From NCBI GenBank assembly GCA_964036295.1, contig OZ038463.1:13848069-13912068 (forward strand): a stretch of 64,000 bases of DNA, given 5' to 3'. Within the stretch, counting starts at the first letter, position 1. Each line of letters starts with the position of its first letter. Shown in pieces: positions 1-10,830 of this stretch. The DNA comes from Plumapathes pennacea (lineage: Eukaryota > Cnidaria > Anthozoa > Antipatharia > Myriopathidae). A program made the position numbers and the translations under genes. The notes under the pieces are model-generated. The model was not told the origin of the DNA. It did no database searches and saw nothing but the letters and a program-made list of their open reading frames with translations.

Positions 1-1086
1 TTCTTGAGCAGCTGTCAGCGTGAAACCTGATGCCTCTTCCGAGATGGCGCAACCGGATGTCTGAAATTTCTGGCGATGTCAATGCATTCGTTCTTAAGCC
101 CTGAACAAAACTTCTTGATTATGAGGATTGTAAACTCTATTCCAACAAAATGGCGCTCAGTTATTAGAAACTCCACTATGGAATTAGAAATTGAATCGAT
201 CCCTAAAGTTCCACCTATTAGGATAGAGGATAAATCGGTACCAATTCTTGACGTCTCCTCCAAACAAATATACCAGCTCTTCTTGAAGAAAAAACATACT
301 CCTCCCACTGCCAAACAGAAATCAATGACCAAGTACCCAAACATATCCATAGACTGGAATAAAGTGTATTTATTAGCCTTTCAAACAACCCTAGAATCTA
401 AATTAAGAGAATTCCAGTATAAAATTTTAAATCGTATTGTGTTTACAAACGAAAAATTATTCCGTCTTGGTATAGTAGAATCACCAAAATGTGATTTCTG
501 TCAAGATGAAGCCGAATCCATCGAGCATTTACTCTTCTCCTGTACGATATCCAGTGAGTTTTGGAAACACGTCCTGTCCTGGTTACGAGACAATAATATC
601 TATATGGGAATTTTGACCGAAACAGATCTGATTTTTGGAAAATTTGATGTGAAAGAAGATGTTATCTTGATCAATCATATTTTGTTGTTAGGAAAATATT
701 ATATTTACTCTAGGAAATGCCAGCATAGTAAGCCTTCTCTTAGAGGTTTTATCGCCAGAATAGAACGTATATTTAATATTGAGCTCTATATCGCCAGGAA
801 AAGAGACAAGCTACCTCTTCATTATAAGAAATGGGAAAAGTTAAATCACATTTTTGTTTCAGATCAAATTGACAATTAGTAACTAGTCGGTTGTGATGAG
901 CTTAGTTTAGTATATATTAAGTCAGCCTATAATATTATTTTCTATACTAGCCCTTAGTGTGTTTTGTGAATATGCGTGGGATTGATCTTTGTTTGCTTTT
1001 TTTTCCTGTGTATGTATGTATGTGAAACAATGTAAAGTGCAAAAAGAAATAAAAACTTGAAGTGATAAAAAAAAAAAAAAAAAAAA
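1..1086 (+). mobile_element. 3' end of a non-LTR retrotransposon (LINE) with poly(A)
   Basis: The segment holds the C-terminal part of a LINE ORF2, a short 3' UTR with an AATAAA-like signal near 1047, and a poly(A) run at about 1069-1086. The 5' side is cut by the window edge or truncated: the reading frame of the downstream ORF meets a TGA at 28-30. The poly(A) abuts the middle of a repeat that is intact at 5021-5514, so the LINE appears to have inserted into an older copy of that element. The L1/Tx1-like group is a guess from the zinc-knuckle style only. Confidence 0.8.
76..879 (+). CDS. LINE ORF2 C-terminal fragment with zf-RVT zinc-binding motif
   Basis: This 267-codon frame is the C-terminal tail of a retrotransposon reverse transcriptase polyprotein. 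Residues about 120-165 carry the zf-RVT pattern: a basic FQYKILNRIV helix, then CDFC, then a Glu-His-Leu-Leu-Phe-x-Cys segment giving a C-x2-C...H...C zinc site, followed by an aromatic FW. That arrangement is characteristic of the region after the RT domain in L1-like and Tx1-like elements. The RT catalytic region is absent, so the fragment cannot drive transposition. The frame is open from 31 and the first ATG is at 76, but a true start is not expected here. It is followed by a UTR and poly(A) on the same strand. Confidence 0.8.
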   Translation: MSMHSFLSPEQNFLIMRIVNSIPTKWRSVIRNSTMELEIESIPKVPPIRIEDKSVPILDVSSKQIYQLFLKKKHTPPTAKQKSMTKYPNISIDWNKVYLLAFQTTLESKLREFQYKILNRIVFTNEKLFRLGIVESPKCDFCQDEAESIEHLLFSCTISSEFWKHVLSWLRDNNIYMGILTETDLIFGKFDVKEDVILINHILLLGKYYIYSRKCQHSKPSLRGFIARIERIFNIELYIARKRDKLPLHYKKWEKLNHIFVSDQIDN

Positions 1087-1218
1087 GAACCGAGGTAAAT
1101 TTGAAACTGAATTCACCTTCTTCGTCAAAATCACTGTCGTCAGCACTCGATTTTATGTGTCTGTCCTCTTATTGATAATGAAAATTAGCCAATCACAAAG
1201 CGAGAAACTGACGTGTTA
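1087..1218 (+). mobile_element. 3' portion of the palindrome-headed TIR element (copy 1)
   Basis: This stretch matches the right-hand ~130 bp of the element at 5021-5514 and of the short copy at about 53966-54164. It ends in the TGTTATTGTAAAA-type terminus. The left part is missing because the LINE poly(A) is joined directly to it. Confidence 0.6.
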
Positions 1219-1995
1219 TTGTAAAAAAAATGTTCTCACAGGGAATATAGCATTATGGAGCACCTGAAGTTATGAAACTCTTATCGAAGGCCGGAATATA
1301 TTAACTGTGCCTGTGTAAGGTCAAATTTCTCCCAGTGCAGCCATCTATTTAGCTTATGTGGAGTAACTATGCCCACAGTAACACCGATAACACTTGACAA
1401 CATTAAAACTAAAACGCAGGCCGAGTTTTTTTTCCTCTCTTTCTCAGTATTGACCTTCGCTGAAGTGACGCTGAAATGACGCTGAAATCTGGTCAAGATA
1501 AATTCTGTTTGTTCAATGTCTTCCACATTTTGCCCCGATCGCACTTGTGACTTTAACGACAAGTCAACATTTACAACTTCGCAGGTGCAAACGGCGTTAT
1601 GTCACCCACATAATAATGTCGATTAGCTGCTACTAAACTGCGAAAAAAAATAAAATAAAAAAAAACGGTCTTCGTTTCGCGGCTATGGGCAAGTACGTAC
1701 GTACACATGCTCAGATCAAACCAGAAATAGAATCATAGTGTGCCTGTGTATGAACATGTGTTTTCAATATTTTGAGCATAGAAGTCTTTGTGTGACGCGT
1801 CTATTTTAGAATCAAAACCTTCCCAAGGTGTACTCTTTTATGTTTTAGGATTGAGGGGGAGTTCGTTCACTGAATAAAGTTCACTGCGCCGTTTGTTTGA
1901 CACACGCAATCGGCTATTCTATTTAGCTCAGAAAATCGGAATATATTTAGGCATTTGGCTTGTTGAATGAACGGAGAAGAGTACTTCTTGGGGTC
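1219..1995. repeat. Partial copy of long repeat A
   Basis: Starting with a TGTTCTCACAGGGAATATAG block, this segment is repeated almost base for base at about 2557-3310 and again at about 31553-32190, with a more diverged version at 20260-20960. It includes a conserved oligo(A) stretch and a CACTTGTGACTTTAACGAC block. The short minus-strand ORFs in each copy are parallel and carry no recognisable domain, so I treat them as non-coding. Confidence 0.6.
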
Positions 1996-3672
1996 GGACG
2001 CGAGAAGGACGACTAAGTCCCATCAGTGTCTAACGTCACTCCTATCAACGGGATCCCTCCTTAAATGTTACAATAAGAGATTGTCAGCTCAACCGCGTCC
2101 CTTAATTACTTATTATTTGCATTAAAAATGAAAACTAATAGTTCATAAGTAAGCTTTCGCACTAGACCTTGTTTGAGGCAACAGGCATCTCGGATTTATG
2201 CGTACTTGTGTGATCTGCGTCATTTTGATTAGGAACACGCGCATAAAAGAATGTCGATAAGGACAGAAAAAAAAAGCAGACTTGAAATCGCGTTTTACTA
2301 TTCACAAGGCGTTCATTTATGGAAAGTGCCCCCAGGTAAACGCAGAAAATGGCGTTTCTGAGCTCCTAAAGTAAAAAATTTCTTTGGGTAACAAACCCCC
2401 AGACTCTCCCTAGCAGATCGCACCTTCGGTGCTTGCTAAAATCTTATATTTTTGCGTGCACCACAAAAAATTCTCGCTGCGCCCCTGCTGGTTGACGTTG
2501 GTTGACACATTATTTATAGATGACGCTACAGTGTCCTCAAAAAGCTAAAATATAAAATGTTCTCACAGGGAATATAGCATTATGGAGCACCTGAAGTTAT
2601 GAAACTCTTATCGAAGGCCGGAATATATTAACTGTGCCTGTGTAAAGTCAAATTTCTCCCAGTGCAGCCAATCTATTTAACTTACGTGGAGTAACTATGC
2701 CCACAGTCACACCGATAACACTTGACAACATTAAAACTAAAACGCAGGCCGAGTTTTTTTTTCCTCTCTTTCTCAGTATTGACCTTCGCTGAAGTGACGC
2801 TGAAATGACGCTGAAATGTCGTCAAGATAAATTCTGTTTGTTCAATGTCTTCCACATTTTGCCCCGATCGCACTTGTGACTTTAACGACAAGTCAACATT
2901 TACAACTTCGCAGGTGCAAACGGCGTTTTGTCACCCACATAATAATGTCGATTAGCTGCTACTAAACTGCGAAAAAAAAATAAAAAATAAAAAAAAAAAA
3001 AAGGTCTTCGTTTCGCGGCTATGGGCAAGTACGTACGCACACATGCTCAGATCAAACCAGAAATAGAATCATAGTGTGCCTGTGTATGAACATGTGTTTT
3101 CAATATTTTGAGCATAGAAACAAAACCTTCCCAAGGTGTACTCTTTTATGTTTTAGGATTGAGGGGGAGTTTGTTCACTGAATAAAGTTCACTGCGCCGT
3201 TTGTTTGACACACGCAATCGGCTATTCTATTTACCTCAGAACATCGGGATATATTTAGGCATTTGGTTTGTTGAATGAACGGAGAAGAGTACTTCTTTGG
3301 GCTGGGACGCGAGAAGGACGAAGTTATTTACAACGTTATAGGACGACGCTACGCTTCCTTCGCTGCAACAGCCGCGTTGGAGTATCTGCTGGGCTCCTGA
3401 GGTAGTGATAATTGACTCTTTGTGGTTTTACTTCTTCTCTCGCCTTTCGAACAACTGTGGCGTATTCCAAAATGTGCGCGAAATGTTTCAGAATTTTCTC
3501 GGCCTGGTTTTATTCCCCGCAAAAACATATGAGAAACTATGGCCGTGGTTGCTTTAGCACTGTTAGCACGCTTACGGAGTAAAGTAAGTCAGTAGGAGTG
3601 ACGTTTTTAATATCTCAAAACATCCACGTCTTGCTGAAGTGAACGCGCTCAAATATCCGCGGACCCAGCTGA

Positions 3673-4033
3673 GGCTCCGTCCACACGTATCTGGATATTT
3701 TTGAATCCGCAACTTTCTTGATGCAGATTTAAAAAAAAACACGTCCACACGTAGCGTATTCGAATCGTTTTAGCCTGTCCACACGTATTGTTGCGGATTG
3801 ACCTCCCGTCCACACGTATCCGGTGAATACGGTTGATAAATCCGAAACTTTTTGGTCAGCGTATTCAAAAATATACTGATTCGACCGTCCACACGACGCC
3901 GTATTCACGCGCATTCAAAAAAATCCACTCTGAGAAGCGTTTTCAAAAGTTGCGGATTCACGGGAGAGGCCAACGAAATGTGCAACAAAAAAGTTGCGGA
4001 TTCAAAAGTATCCGGATACGTCTGGACGGGGCC
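3673..4033. mobile_element. MITE with GGCYCCGTCCACACG terminal inverted repeats
   Basis: The left end reads GGCTCCGTCCACACGTATC and the right end is its inverted counterpart (GATACGTCTGGACGGGGCC). TGA flanks both sides (3670-3672 and 4034-4036), a candidate 3-bp target duplication. Internal copies of the CGTCCACACG motif occur in both orientations. A longer relative is at 32260-32876 in the same position of repeat A copy IV. A 3-bp duplication fits PIF/Harbinger-like MITEs, but that class is inferred. Confidence 0.7.
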
Positions 4034-5020
4034 TGAACTACAGCAGAATACACTAACCTGATAAATGTCTGTGAAACAGTTTCGTTTGTGCGTGATCTTG
4101 TTTCTTTCACTACGGCTACGCCTAATGTTCGGTGTTCGCATTAATTCTATCCGCCTTATGTAGTCTATAAGTGCAGCTGGCTCCTCACGAGTTACTAATG
4201 CATGCATCGATTATTATAACAACGCAGATGTTTATGTCTTAGGCCTGGGTTAAACGTCCCTAAACGTCAAACGTCGTTAGGCATGCGTCGAACACTTCGG
4301 GTCGACCGAAATTGTTCGACTGGCGATTGAGTTTGCATTTAGTTCGACTCGTTTGACCCAGAATTGATCTTACGTAGTTCTAATCGACTCCTCCAGTCGA
4401 TTAGATTGAGTAAGTCGATCAAAACTCAATCAGTCGATCTTAATTGGGAAAAACAGTCGAACTAATATCACGCTTAATTGTTGAATTTAGTTCGACGCAT
4501 ACTAAGATTATTACCCAACTACTTTCAGGTCTAATTACTCCAATTTTTTCCCGTTTTTTTTTTTTTGCACAATGTACATTCTCACAGAGAACATAGCATT
4601 GTGGGTGAGTGACTCGTGTATTTACTTGCACCTAAAGTCATGAAACTCTTATCGAAGGCAGGAATAATTGATAACGGCTACATGGCGATTAGGCTTCGAA
4701 CACTCGAGTTTGTCCTGCCCTGCCGCGATTGATATTAAACAACGGTGTTTCGTAGGGAATACTATACGGCTGTTACAACTTCTCAAATGTGCTCGACTCA
4801 TGGCTCAACATAGCTCGACGTGGACAAGTGCTTATTTCTTTCATAGAAAAAGAAGGCAAACATGTATGGCTGTGTTTTCATTGGGTTAAGTCTCAGGAAA
4901 ACTCCTTGATTTCCACGCAAAGCTGACCCGGTATAAACACAGCCTACACACAAATAATGGTAATTACAAAGCAGAATAATGCACGCAGTGTAACCATCAT
5001 TATCTCTCTTGTCTTGCATA

Positions 5021-5514
5021 ATTAACAAATTGACGTCAATTTGTTTTCTACAATAACAAAACTCGAGCGACGACGCGGGGAAAACACGCAAGAAAACTGG
5101 ATTTTGTTCGATTTGACCGAAATGTTGTCAACAACTTTTCCCGCTTTCTAATTGGTCGAGGTTGAAATTCAAGACATTTCATTGGCCAAAAAGTGACAGT
5201 TTGACGTGAGCATTTCGCGCGTGCAAAATAAAATTTTGTCAAAGAAGTTGGAAAGAAATGAAACTAGACGCTTTTCTGCTGCGGTTTTCTCGACAATTTC
5301 AAGACAAAGCTCAAGGAAATTCGCCTCTGAACACTTCTGGTTCTCTACTTCAAATGCCGAATGTCGCTTTTGCAAGAACTGAGGTAAAATTGATGCTGAA
5401 TTCACCTTCTTCGTCCAAATCACTGTCGTTAGCACTCGATTTTATGTGTCTGTCCTCTTATTGATAATGAAAATTAGCCAATCACAAAGCGAGAAACTGA
5501 CGTGTTATTGTAAA
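5021..5514. mobile_element. ~0.5-kb TIR element inserted in repeat A, with a 22-bp palindrome at its left end
   Basis: Comparison with repeat A copies II (near 12470) and IV (near 33905), which read straight through GCATAAACAAAT, shows this block is an insertion. The left side contains a perfect 22-bp palindrome at 5024-5045, centred on TGACGTCA, and then TACAATAACA. The right end reads TGTTATTGTAAA, its inverse. Relatives are at 1087-1218 (right part) and about 53966-54164 (internally deleted). It has no coding capacity; it is likely a non-autonomous DNA transposon. Confidence 0.65.
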
Positions 5515-6529
5515 AACAAATATTTCAAATGAGCTAACACAATACATCACCAGCTTATACTAAATCAAGCTAATGAAAGCTCAAAAGAAGTGAGCGAAAA
5601 CTTCACATTTTCAGGCTAAAAAATGACAGCAAAATTTACTTAATTATTAATCGTTTTTTGACCAATGGCCCCGAAAGAATACAAAGACTAAGACTGTGCA
5701 GTGCAATAATTTCTTTCGCGAGGATTTTCACGACTCGGCGGCAGTGGCGTGCTTTGCAGTTCTAGTCAGTGCTCGCTGGCACGGTTTTCCGCGTCGCCCG
5801 ATCTGATTCGTTCACATCAGTTCATCCAAACAGATGTTCAGTCTTTTTAAATTTGAGATGTAAGGTGAAAGTCTTGTGACTCAAGCGTTAAAAATAAAGT
5901 TACGCTCTCTGTGGAAGTCATTGAAAAGCCGACAGGAAACTGGACGAGAGATATTGTGTTCGCAACCACTTCGCAAAACTAGGCAGATATTATAGGCCGA
6001 ATGTTAATTCAAAAATGAATTTTGACCACAGAAACCAATCACAAGAAAGCCATGTCATATAAATAATTCATAGAGGCGAGTTTCGGAGCTCCAGTCCAAA
6101 GAAGAGCGAAGGGAAAACTAGAAAGACGATTCGCAGCTGTTCCTGCACTCAAGTATATTCTTGTTGTTTACAGTTCTCAGGTGACGTAACCAACATATCC
6201 CAAAATACTCTGCGGCCCGAGCAGCCCACGAAAGATAACATATACTGCATATACCGAAAAATCCGGGAATAGGCGACAGTTCTTCCAAGGCCTACATCTG
6301 TTTCTTATTTTCACAATTTTGTGCCATTTCGCATTTATTTGACCTGCGGTTCTGAAACTGCATGACTAGTTTTCCTTTCATGTGTTGGTTGCATTTGTTT
6401 CTTTGACGAAAACAAGTTTATGCAAATGAGCGGCGCCATATTTACATTGAGTGGTCATGTGACTTTGTCTGAGGTCTGCATCGTAGCGACTAAATTTGTC
6501 TGTCTCAGTCTCAGATGAGGTGTGAATTG

Positions 6530-6533
<4 letters not shown>

Positions 6534-6602
<69 letters not shown>
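6534..6602. repeat. (TA)n microsatellite
   Basis: A pure TA run of about 69 bp. It begins exactly where repeat A copy I stops matching the other copies, which continue with ACAATAAAGCT. Confidence 0.95.
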
Positions 6603-6605
<3 letters not shown>

Positions 6606-6841
6606 AATCCCGAAAAGGTTGTCCAGTTGAAATATATATTTAGGCAATTATATCAATCACGTGACCACTGAGAAACACCGTATAACTACGAAGAAATACG
6701 GTAAATAAAGTCAGCATGTGTATATATTTTTATGGTTGCTAGTCATTAGAGTGGTAAAACCAAGAGCATTTTAGGTATTTCCAATTTAAAACACGATAGT
6801 TTTAGGTGGTCACGTGACAGATATATCTGTATATTTATTTA
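6603..6841. other. Unassigned spacer, weak inverted ends
   Basis: No gene is seen. TCACGTGACCAC near 6657 and its inverse GTGGTCACGTGA near 6809 could be the ends of a ~165-bp MITE, but target duplications are not convincing. Confidence 0.3.
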
Positions 6842-8326
6842 CTAGAAATACGATAATCGCAGATACCCCCTCACTCTGTCATTGATGGGACTTTTACTTT
6901 GGTAACTCCCAACAAGAGTAGCCTTTGTTTTACCGAAATGTTGACTCAATCTTTTCTTCGAACTCAAGTGCTAAACGCAAAGGAAGGAGAAAAATGGTGT
7001 GTGTTATACTTTTGCTTTGAAAAAAGAATCGATTGCGTGACGAAGTACGTATTTCCCACGGTCGGCACGTCAAATTAATTCATATAGTCTGCCAAGCACG
7101 TTCTCAAAATTTAATACTCAAAGTTTGAAGTTGGTCGGCCGTCGTAGTACGGGAAAAAAGGAACACTGATTTTCCAATTTTGAATTTATAGGCAGTACAA
7201 TTAAATAGGCTTCCTGTGCGATTTTTTTTTTACTCTGGCATGCATATTTAATGAACTCGAATTGTTCTGTATGTGAACAAAACAGCATGATTTCTCCCAG
7301 AATCAAAGCAAAACATGAACGGTTTACTTCAAATTATACACGGGCTTCAGACCTAGTCATACTTCAAAGGGCTTGTGAACGATTCTCGGTGCAATCACCG
7401 CGTGTCAGATTACACAGTATTTTAGTCTTGAAAGAAAAAATAAGACATCTAACTAAATCATTCAAGACTCTAAGTTCCGATTGCTCTGAGCAAATACGGT
7501 AGTCAAAACTGGCGACAGAAGAGTATTTTAATAAACAATACTTCGAGGGGAAATGATCAGTGTGCAGATTTTAATACATTCTTGAAGAGGGATAGAATAT
7601 ATTTGTCACGGTGATTGTTCGATTTCCACTGACTGACCTTTGTTACTTGTCCTTTCTGAATACCTATCTGAATTTAACACAAAACGGCGTCTGAATCTCC
7701 CGATTTGCTTTCAAGCGCTGTTCTCTTTGCGGAGTATTTTCTTCCGCCTGCTTTTGCTTCTGAAGCTGCCGATTTGCTCATTTTCAGGCGCTGTTCTCTT
7801 TGCGGAGTATTTTCTTCGGCCCGCTTTTGCTTCTGAAGCTCCCGATTTGCTTTCAGGCGCTGTTCTCTTTGCGGAGTCGTTTCTTCGGCACGCTTCGTGC
7901 TGTCGGTCATAACATGATTTTCTTCTTTTCTCTAGACTTGGCACTGTTTGATCGTTTCATGATTTCGCCTTGCTCGTGCCTGTTCCCTTCTCTTTTGAAG
8001 ACGAGCTTTGCGAGACTGTTGTGTTTCAAGTTTTTCGGTTTTCAAGTTTTCTATTTTCGTGAACACAGCTACGATATACTGTAGTTGCTTCGTTCAATTA
8101 AATTTTTCTTATTGCGAGTAAAACTACAGGGCCACACGTGGTCGATCCGGCCTTTGTTATTGGTTCTGCAGCGACGCGATAGGAACTGGGGACGAGATCG
8201 CACGACAGACTGACAGACTGACAGACGAACATTAGATTTCGAGATGGCGACCCTCTTGGAGTCTCCGATATAGCGATAATACTACTGCATTAGCGTCGGG
8301 AATATTTCCCTCACTTCGTTCGGGGA
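6842..8326 (-). mobile_element. Helitron-like element, copy 1
   Basis: Read on the minus strand, the element begins TCCCCGAACGAAGTGAGGGA (8326 downwards) and ends ...TATTTCTAG at 6842, that is TC...CTAG. It is flanked by A on the 5' side and T on the 3' side with no target duplication, the signature of Helitron insertion. Close relatives are at 29773-31110 and 49504-50202, with fragments at 9186-9460 and 9461-9606. Just inside the 3' end CGATTATCG gives a minimal stem. No helicase or Rep domain remains, so this copy is non-autonomous. Confidence 0.75.
7640..8080 (-). pseudogene. Remnant of Arg/Glu-rich tandem-repeat coding region in the Helitron
   Basis: On the minus strand, broken frames read as a degenerate heptad-like series rich in R, K, Q, E and A. 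Examples are RKARLQKRREQARARRN and AEETTPQREQRLKANREL, the latter in about three ~75-bp DNA repeats at 7690-7890. I recall comparable charged repeats upstream of the Rep/helicase core in animal Helitrons, which agrees with the termini seen here. Frames are interrupted and no start is conserved. A diverged version lies at about 30650-30900. Confidence 0.45.
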
Positions 8327-8331
8327 TTATA

Positions 8332-8501
8332 TAGACACGAGTGTTTTACTGGAAAATATACCGTGCGTAAAATCCATACGAAACTACATCCGGAACCCGA
8401 GTGGCGTATTTTCCATATCCTCACTAGTGAGGATATCGTTGGCATCATTTCCCGCTTTTGCATGGTTGTTTGTGCAATTTCTCGTAAAACACTCGTGTCT
8501 A
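8332..8501. mobile_element. MITE with 18-bp perfect TIRs
   Basis: TAGACACGAGTGTTTTAC at 8332-8349 is perfectly inverted at 8484-8501. A second palindrome (ATATCCTCACTAGTGAGGATAT-like, about 8417-8438) lies at its centre. There is no coding capacity. Confidence 0.7.
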
Positions 8502-8521
8502 ATATAACAGAATGAAAATTA

Positions 8522-8613
8522 CACGGCGGCTTGAAGATATGGATTTTATTTTCGAGTGGTAAAAACAATATTTTACCACTCGAAAATAAAATCCATATCT
8601 TCGCGCCGCCGTG
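8522..8613. repeat. Foldback hairpin: 43-bp arms, 6-bp loop
   Basis: The left arm 8522-8564 and right arm 8571-8613 are inverted copies differing at two adjacent positions (TT versus GC). The arms start CACGGCGGC and end GTGGTAAAA; the loop is ACAATA. Opposed short ORFs across it are artefacts of the symmetry. Confidence 0.9.
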
Positions 8614-8778
8614 CATTGTGGGAAGAGTTCAACTGGAAAATTTTCTTCCCCAGCCAAATAACGAGGAGGAACACGCAGTAATCCTGTATTTTGAACTTAA
8701 ATATCTTTCTAGTAATATATTGTTCTGAGTTGTGCGGTTTGTGTGCAATTTTAGAACCATTACCTTCCCACAATGCAC
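8611..8778. mobile_element. MITE with 15-bp perfect TIRs
   Basis: GTGCATTGTGGGAAG at 8611-8625 recurs inverted at 8764-8778. The left TIR overlaps the outer edge of the preceding foldback, so the two structures may be one nested element. Confidence 0.65.
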
Positions 8779-8835
8779 TTAATATTTGTATATAGTTATC
8801 TATATTGAGGGCTCAAAATTTTGGCAAAGGGCTGT

Positions 8836-9038
<203 letters not shown>

Positions 9039-9185
9039 AAATATATAACGCGTCACCGTGTAATATAGCCTCATCTAAACACGCGGGAAGTTGGGAGAAC
9101 ACGGGAGTAGCGTAAGGAAACCACGAGGCCGCCGAGGAGACTCTCCCTGGCGGATCGCACCTTCGGTGCTCACTCAAATATTCTA

Positions 9186-9460
9186 CTAGAAATACGATAA
9201 TCCCAGATACCCCCTCGCTCTGCCATTGATGGGACTTTTACTTTGGTACTCCCAACAAGAGTAGTTTTTGTTTTACCGAAATGTTGGCTCTATATTTTCT
9301 TCGAAGTCAAGTGCTACACGCAAAGAAAGGAGAAAAAGAATGTTGCGTGTTATACTTTTGCGTTGAAAAAAGAGTCGATTGCGTGACGAAGTACGTATTT
9401 CCCACGGTCGGCACGTCAAATTAATTCATACAGTCTGCCAAGCACGTTCTCAAAATTTAA
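9186..9460 (-). mobile_element. Helitron-like element, 3'-end fragment
   Basis: This matches the 3' terminal ~275 bp of the copy at 6842-8326, starting at CTAG (9186-9189) with T-side flanking. It is interrupted at 9460/9461 by the 5' end of an oppositely oriented copy. Confidence 0.65.
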
Positions 9461-9606
9461 TCCCCGAGCGTAAGCGAGGGTAATAATCACAACGCTAATG
9501 CAGTAGTATCGCCTTTCTTGGAGACTCCAAGCGGGTCGCCATCTCGAAATTTAACGTTCGCCTGTCAGTCTGGCGTACGACCTCGTTCCCAGGCTCTTAG
9601 GCCAGA
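9461..9606 (+). mobile_element. Helitron-like element, 5'-end fragment nested in another copy
   Basis: The sequence begins TCCCCGAGCG immediately after A-9460. The intact copies read AATTTAATACTC at this place, so it has entered the preceding fragment exactly between A and T. It runs through the CTAATGCAGTAGTATCGCC block and stops near 9606, where repeat A copy II begins. Confidence 0.6.
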
Positions 9607-10362
9607 ACTGCAAACCGCCACTAAACTTCGAAAAAGTAAAAAAAGGGTTGTCTTTGTTTCGCGGATATAGGCAAGCACGTACGTACGCATGCTCAGATCA
9701 AACCAGAAATAAAATCATGTGCCTGTGTATGAACATGCATGTGTTTTCAATAGTTTGAGCATAGAAGTCTTTATGTGACGTATCTTTCAGATGCGTTTGC
9801 GTATATTTTAGAATAAAAACCTTCCTAAGGTGCACTCTCTTATTTTTTAGGACTGAGCGAGCAACCGCTCGTGGGGGAGCTCGTTTACTAAATAAAATTC
9901 ACTGTGTCGTTGTTGGACACACGCTATCGGCTATTTTATTCAGCTCAGAACATTGGGATATATTTAGGCATTTGGTTTGTTGAATGAAAGGAGACGAGTA
10001 CTTCTTGGGGCCGGACGCGAGAAGGATGACGTTTTCGCTGCAACAGCCGCGTTGGAGTATCTGCTGGGCCGCTGAGGTAGCGAGAATTGACTCTTTGTGG
10101 TTTCGCTTCTTCTCCCGCCTTTCGAATAAATAATTTGGCACAAAACGATAAGCTCTGTGAACCTGGACGAGAAATATGTCAACGATGCGAAAGACCAGTC
10201 TAACTGGTCGTGGACAACTCCCAAGACTTGTAGAATCCTTCAATAATTTTCATTGCAAGGGCCTCTACAGGGAACAGCTGATGCTTTAAAATCCCCGCCG
10301 GGCAAGTAATGAAGTTGCGCCATCGTTCTGTATTTAATGCATAAACTCAGCCAAAACAAACT

Positions 10363-10830
10363 TTCTCGGCCTGGTTTTCCTCGCCCACACAAAACTTTTA
10401 AGCGGCTCGCCCAAGCTTTTGGAGAGGACACTGTGGCTTTATTTGTTCCGAAATGTTTTCCGAGTTTCTCGGCCTAATTTTCCTCTCCTTCACAAACCTT
10501 TCAGGCGGCTCGCCTAAGCTTTTGGAGAGGAAATTGTGGCTTTATTTGTTCCGAAATATTTTCCGAGTTTCTCGGCTTATTCTTCCTTTCTTACACAAAG
10601 CTTTCACGCGGCTCGCCCAAGCTTTTGGAGAGGAAACTGTGGCTTATTTTTTGCAAAATGTTTTCGAGTTTCTCGGCCTGGTTTTCCTCTCCACTCGCCC
10701 AAGCTTTTGGAGAGGAGACTGTGGCGTATTTATGCCGAAATGTGAGCGAAGTGTTTCAGAATTTCTCGGCCTGGTTTTATTCACCGCGGAAACACTTGAG
10801 AAACTATGGCCGCGGTTACGTTAGAGCTAA
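10363..10830 (+). repeat. ~100-bp tandem repeat, about five units
   Basis: Each unit contains TTTCTCGGCCTGGTTTTCCT, then GCCCAAGCTTTTGGAGAGGA, then a TGTGGC...CCGAAATGTTTTC segment. Unit starts fall near 10363, 10463, 10566, 10665 and 10760. The corresponding place in copy I (about 3500) has a single degenerate unit, so the array expanded within copy II. Confidence 0.8.

Larger units (their letters stand above)
2087..6535. repeat. Long interspersed repeat A, copy I
   Basis: About 4.4 kb is collinear with copies at about 9607-15150, 19660-22895 and 31111-36165. Landmarks in order: the GCTCAACCGCGTCCC left end, the TTCTCACAGGG block, the CGTTCGAC/TCGATC-rich block near 4250-4480, a CACGCAAAGCTGACCCGG block and the GGCGCCATATTTGCA-like block near 6430. 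This copy carries two insertions the others lack in part (3673-4033 and 5021-5514) and breaks off in a TA microsatellite. I see no conserved coding frame, so it is probably a non-autonomous element or a composite; its class is unknown. Confidence 0.65.

Noticed and set aside
1281..1562. Parallel minus-strand ORFs in repeat A copies (also 2682-2891) as a conserved gene
   Set aside because: Frames break at different places in each copy and no domain is recognisable.
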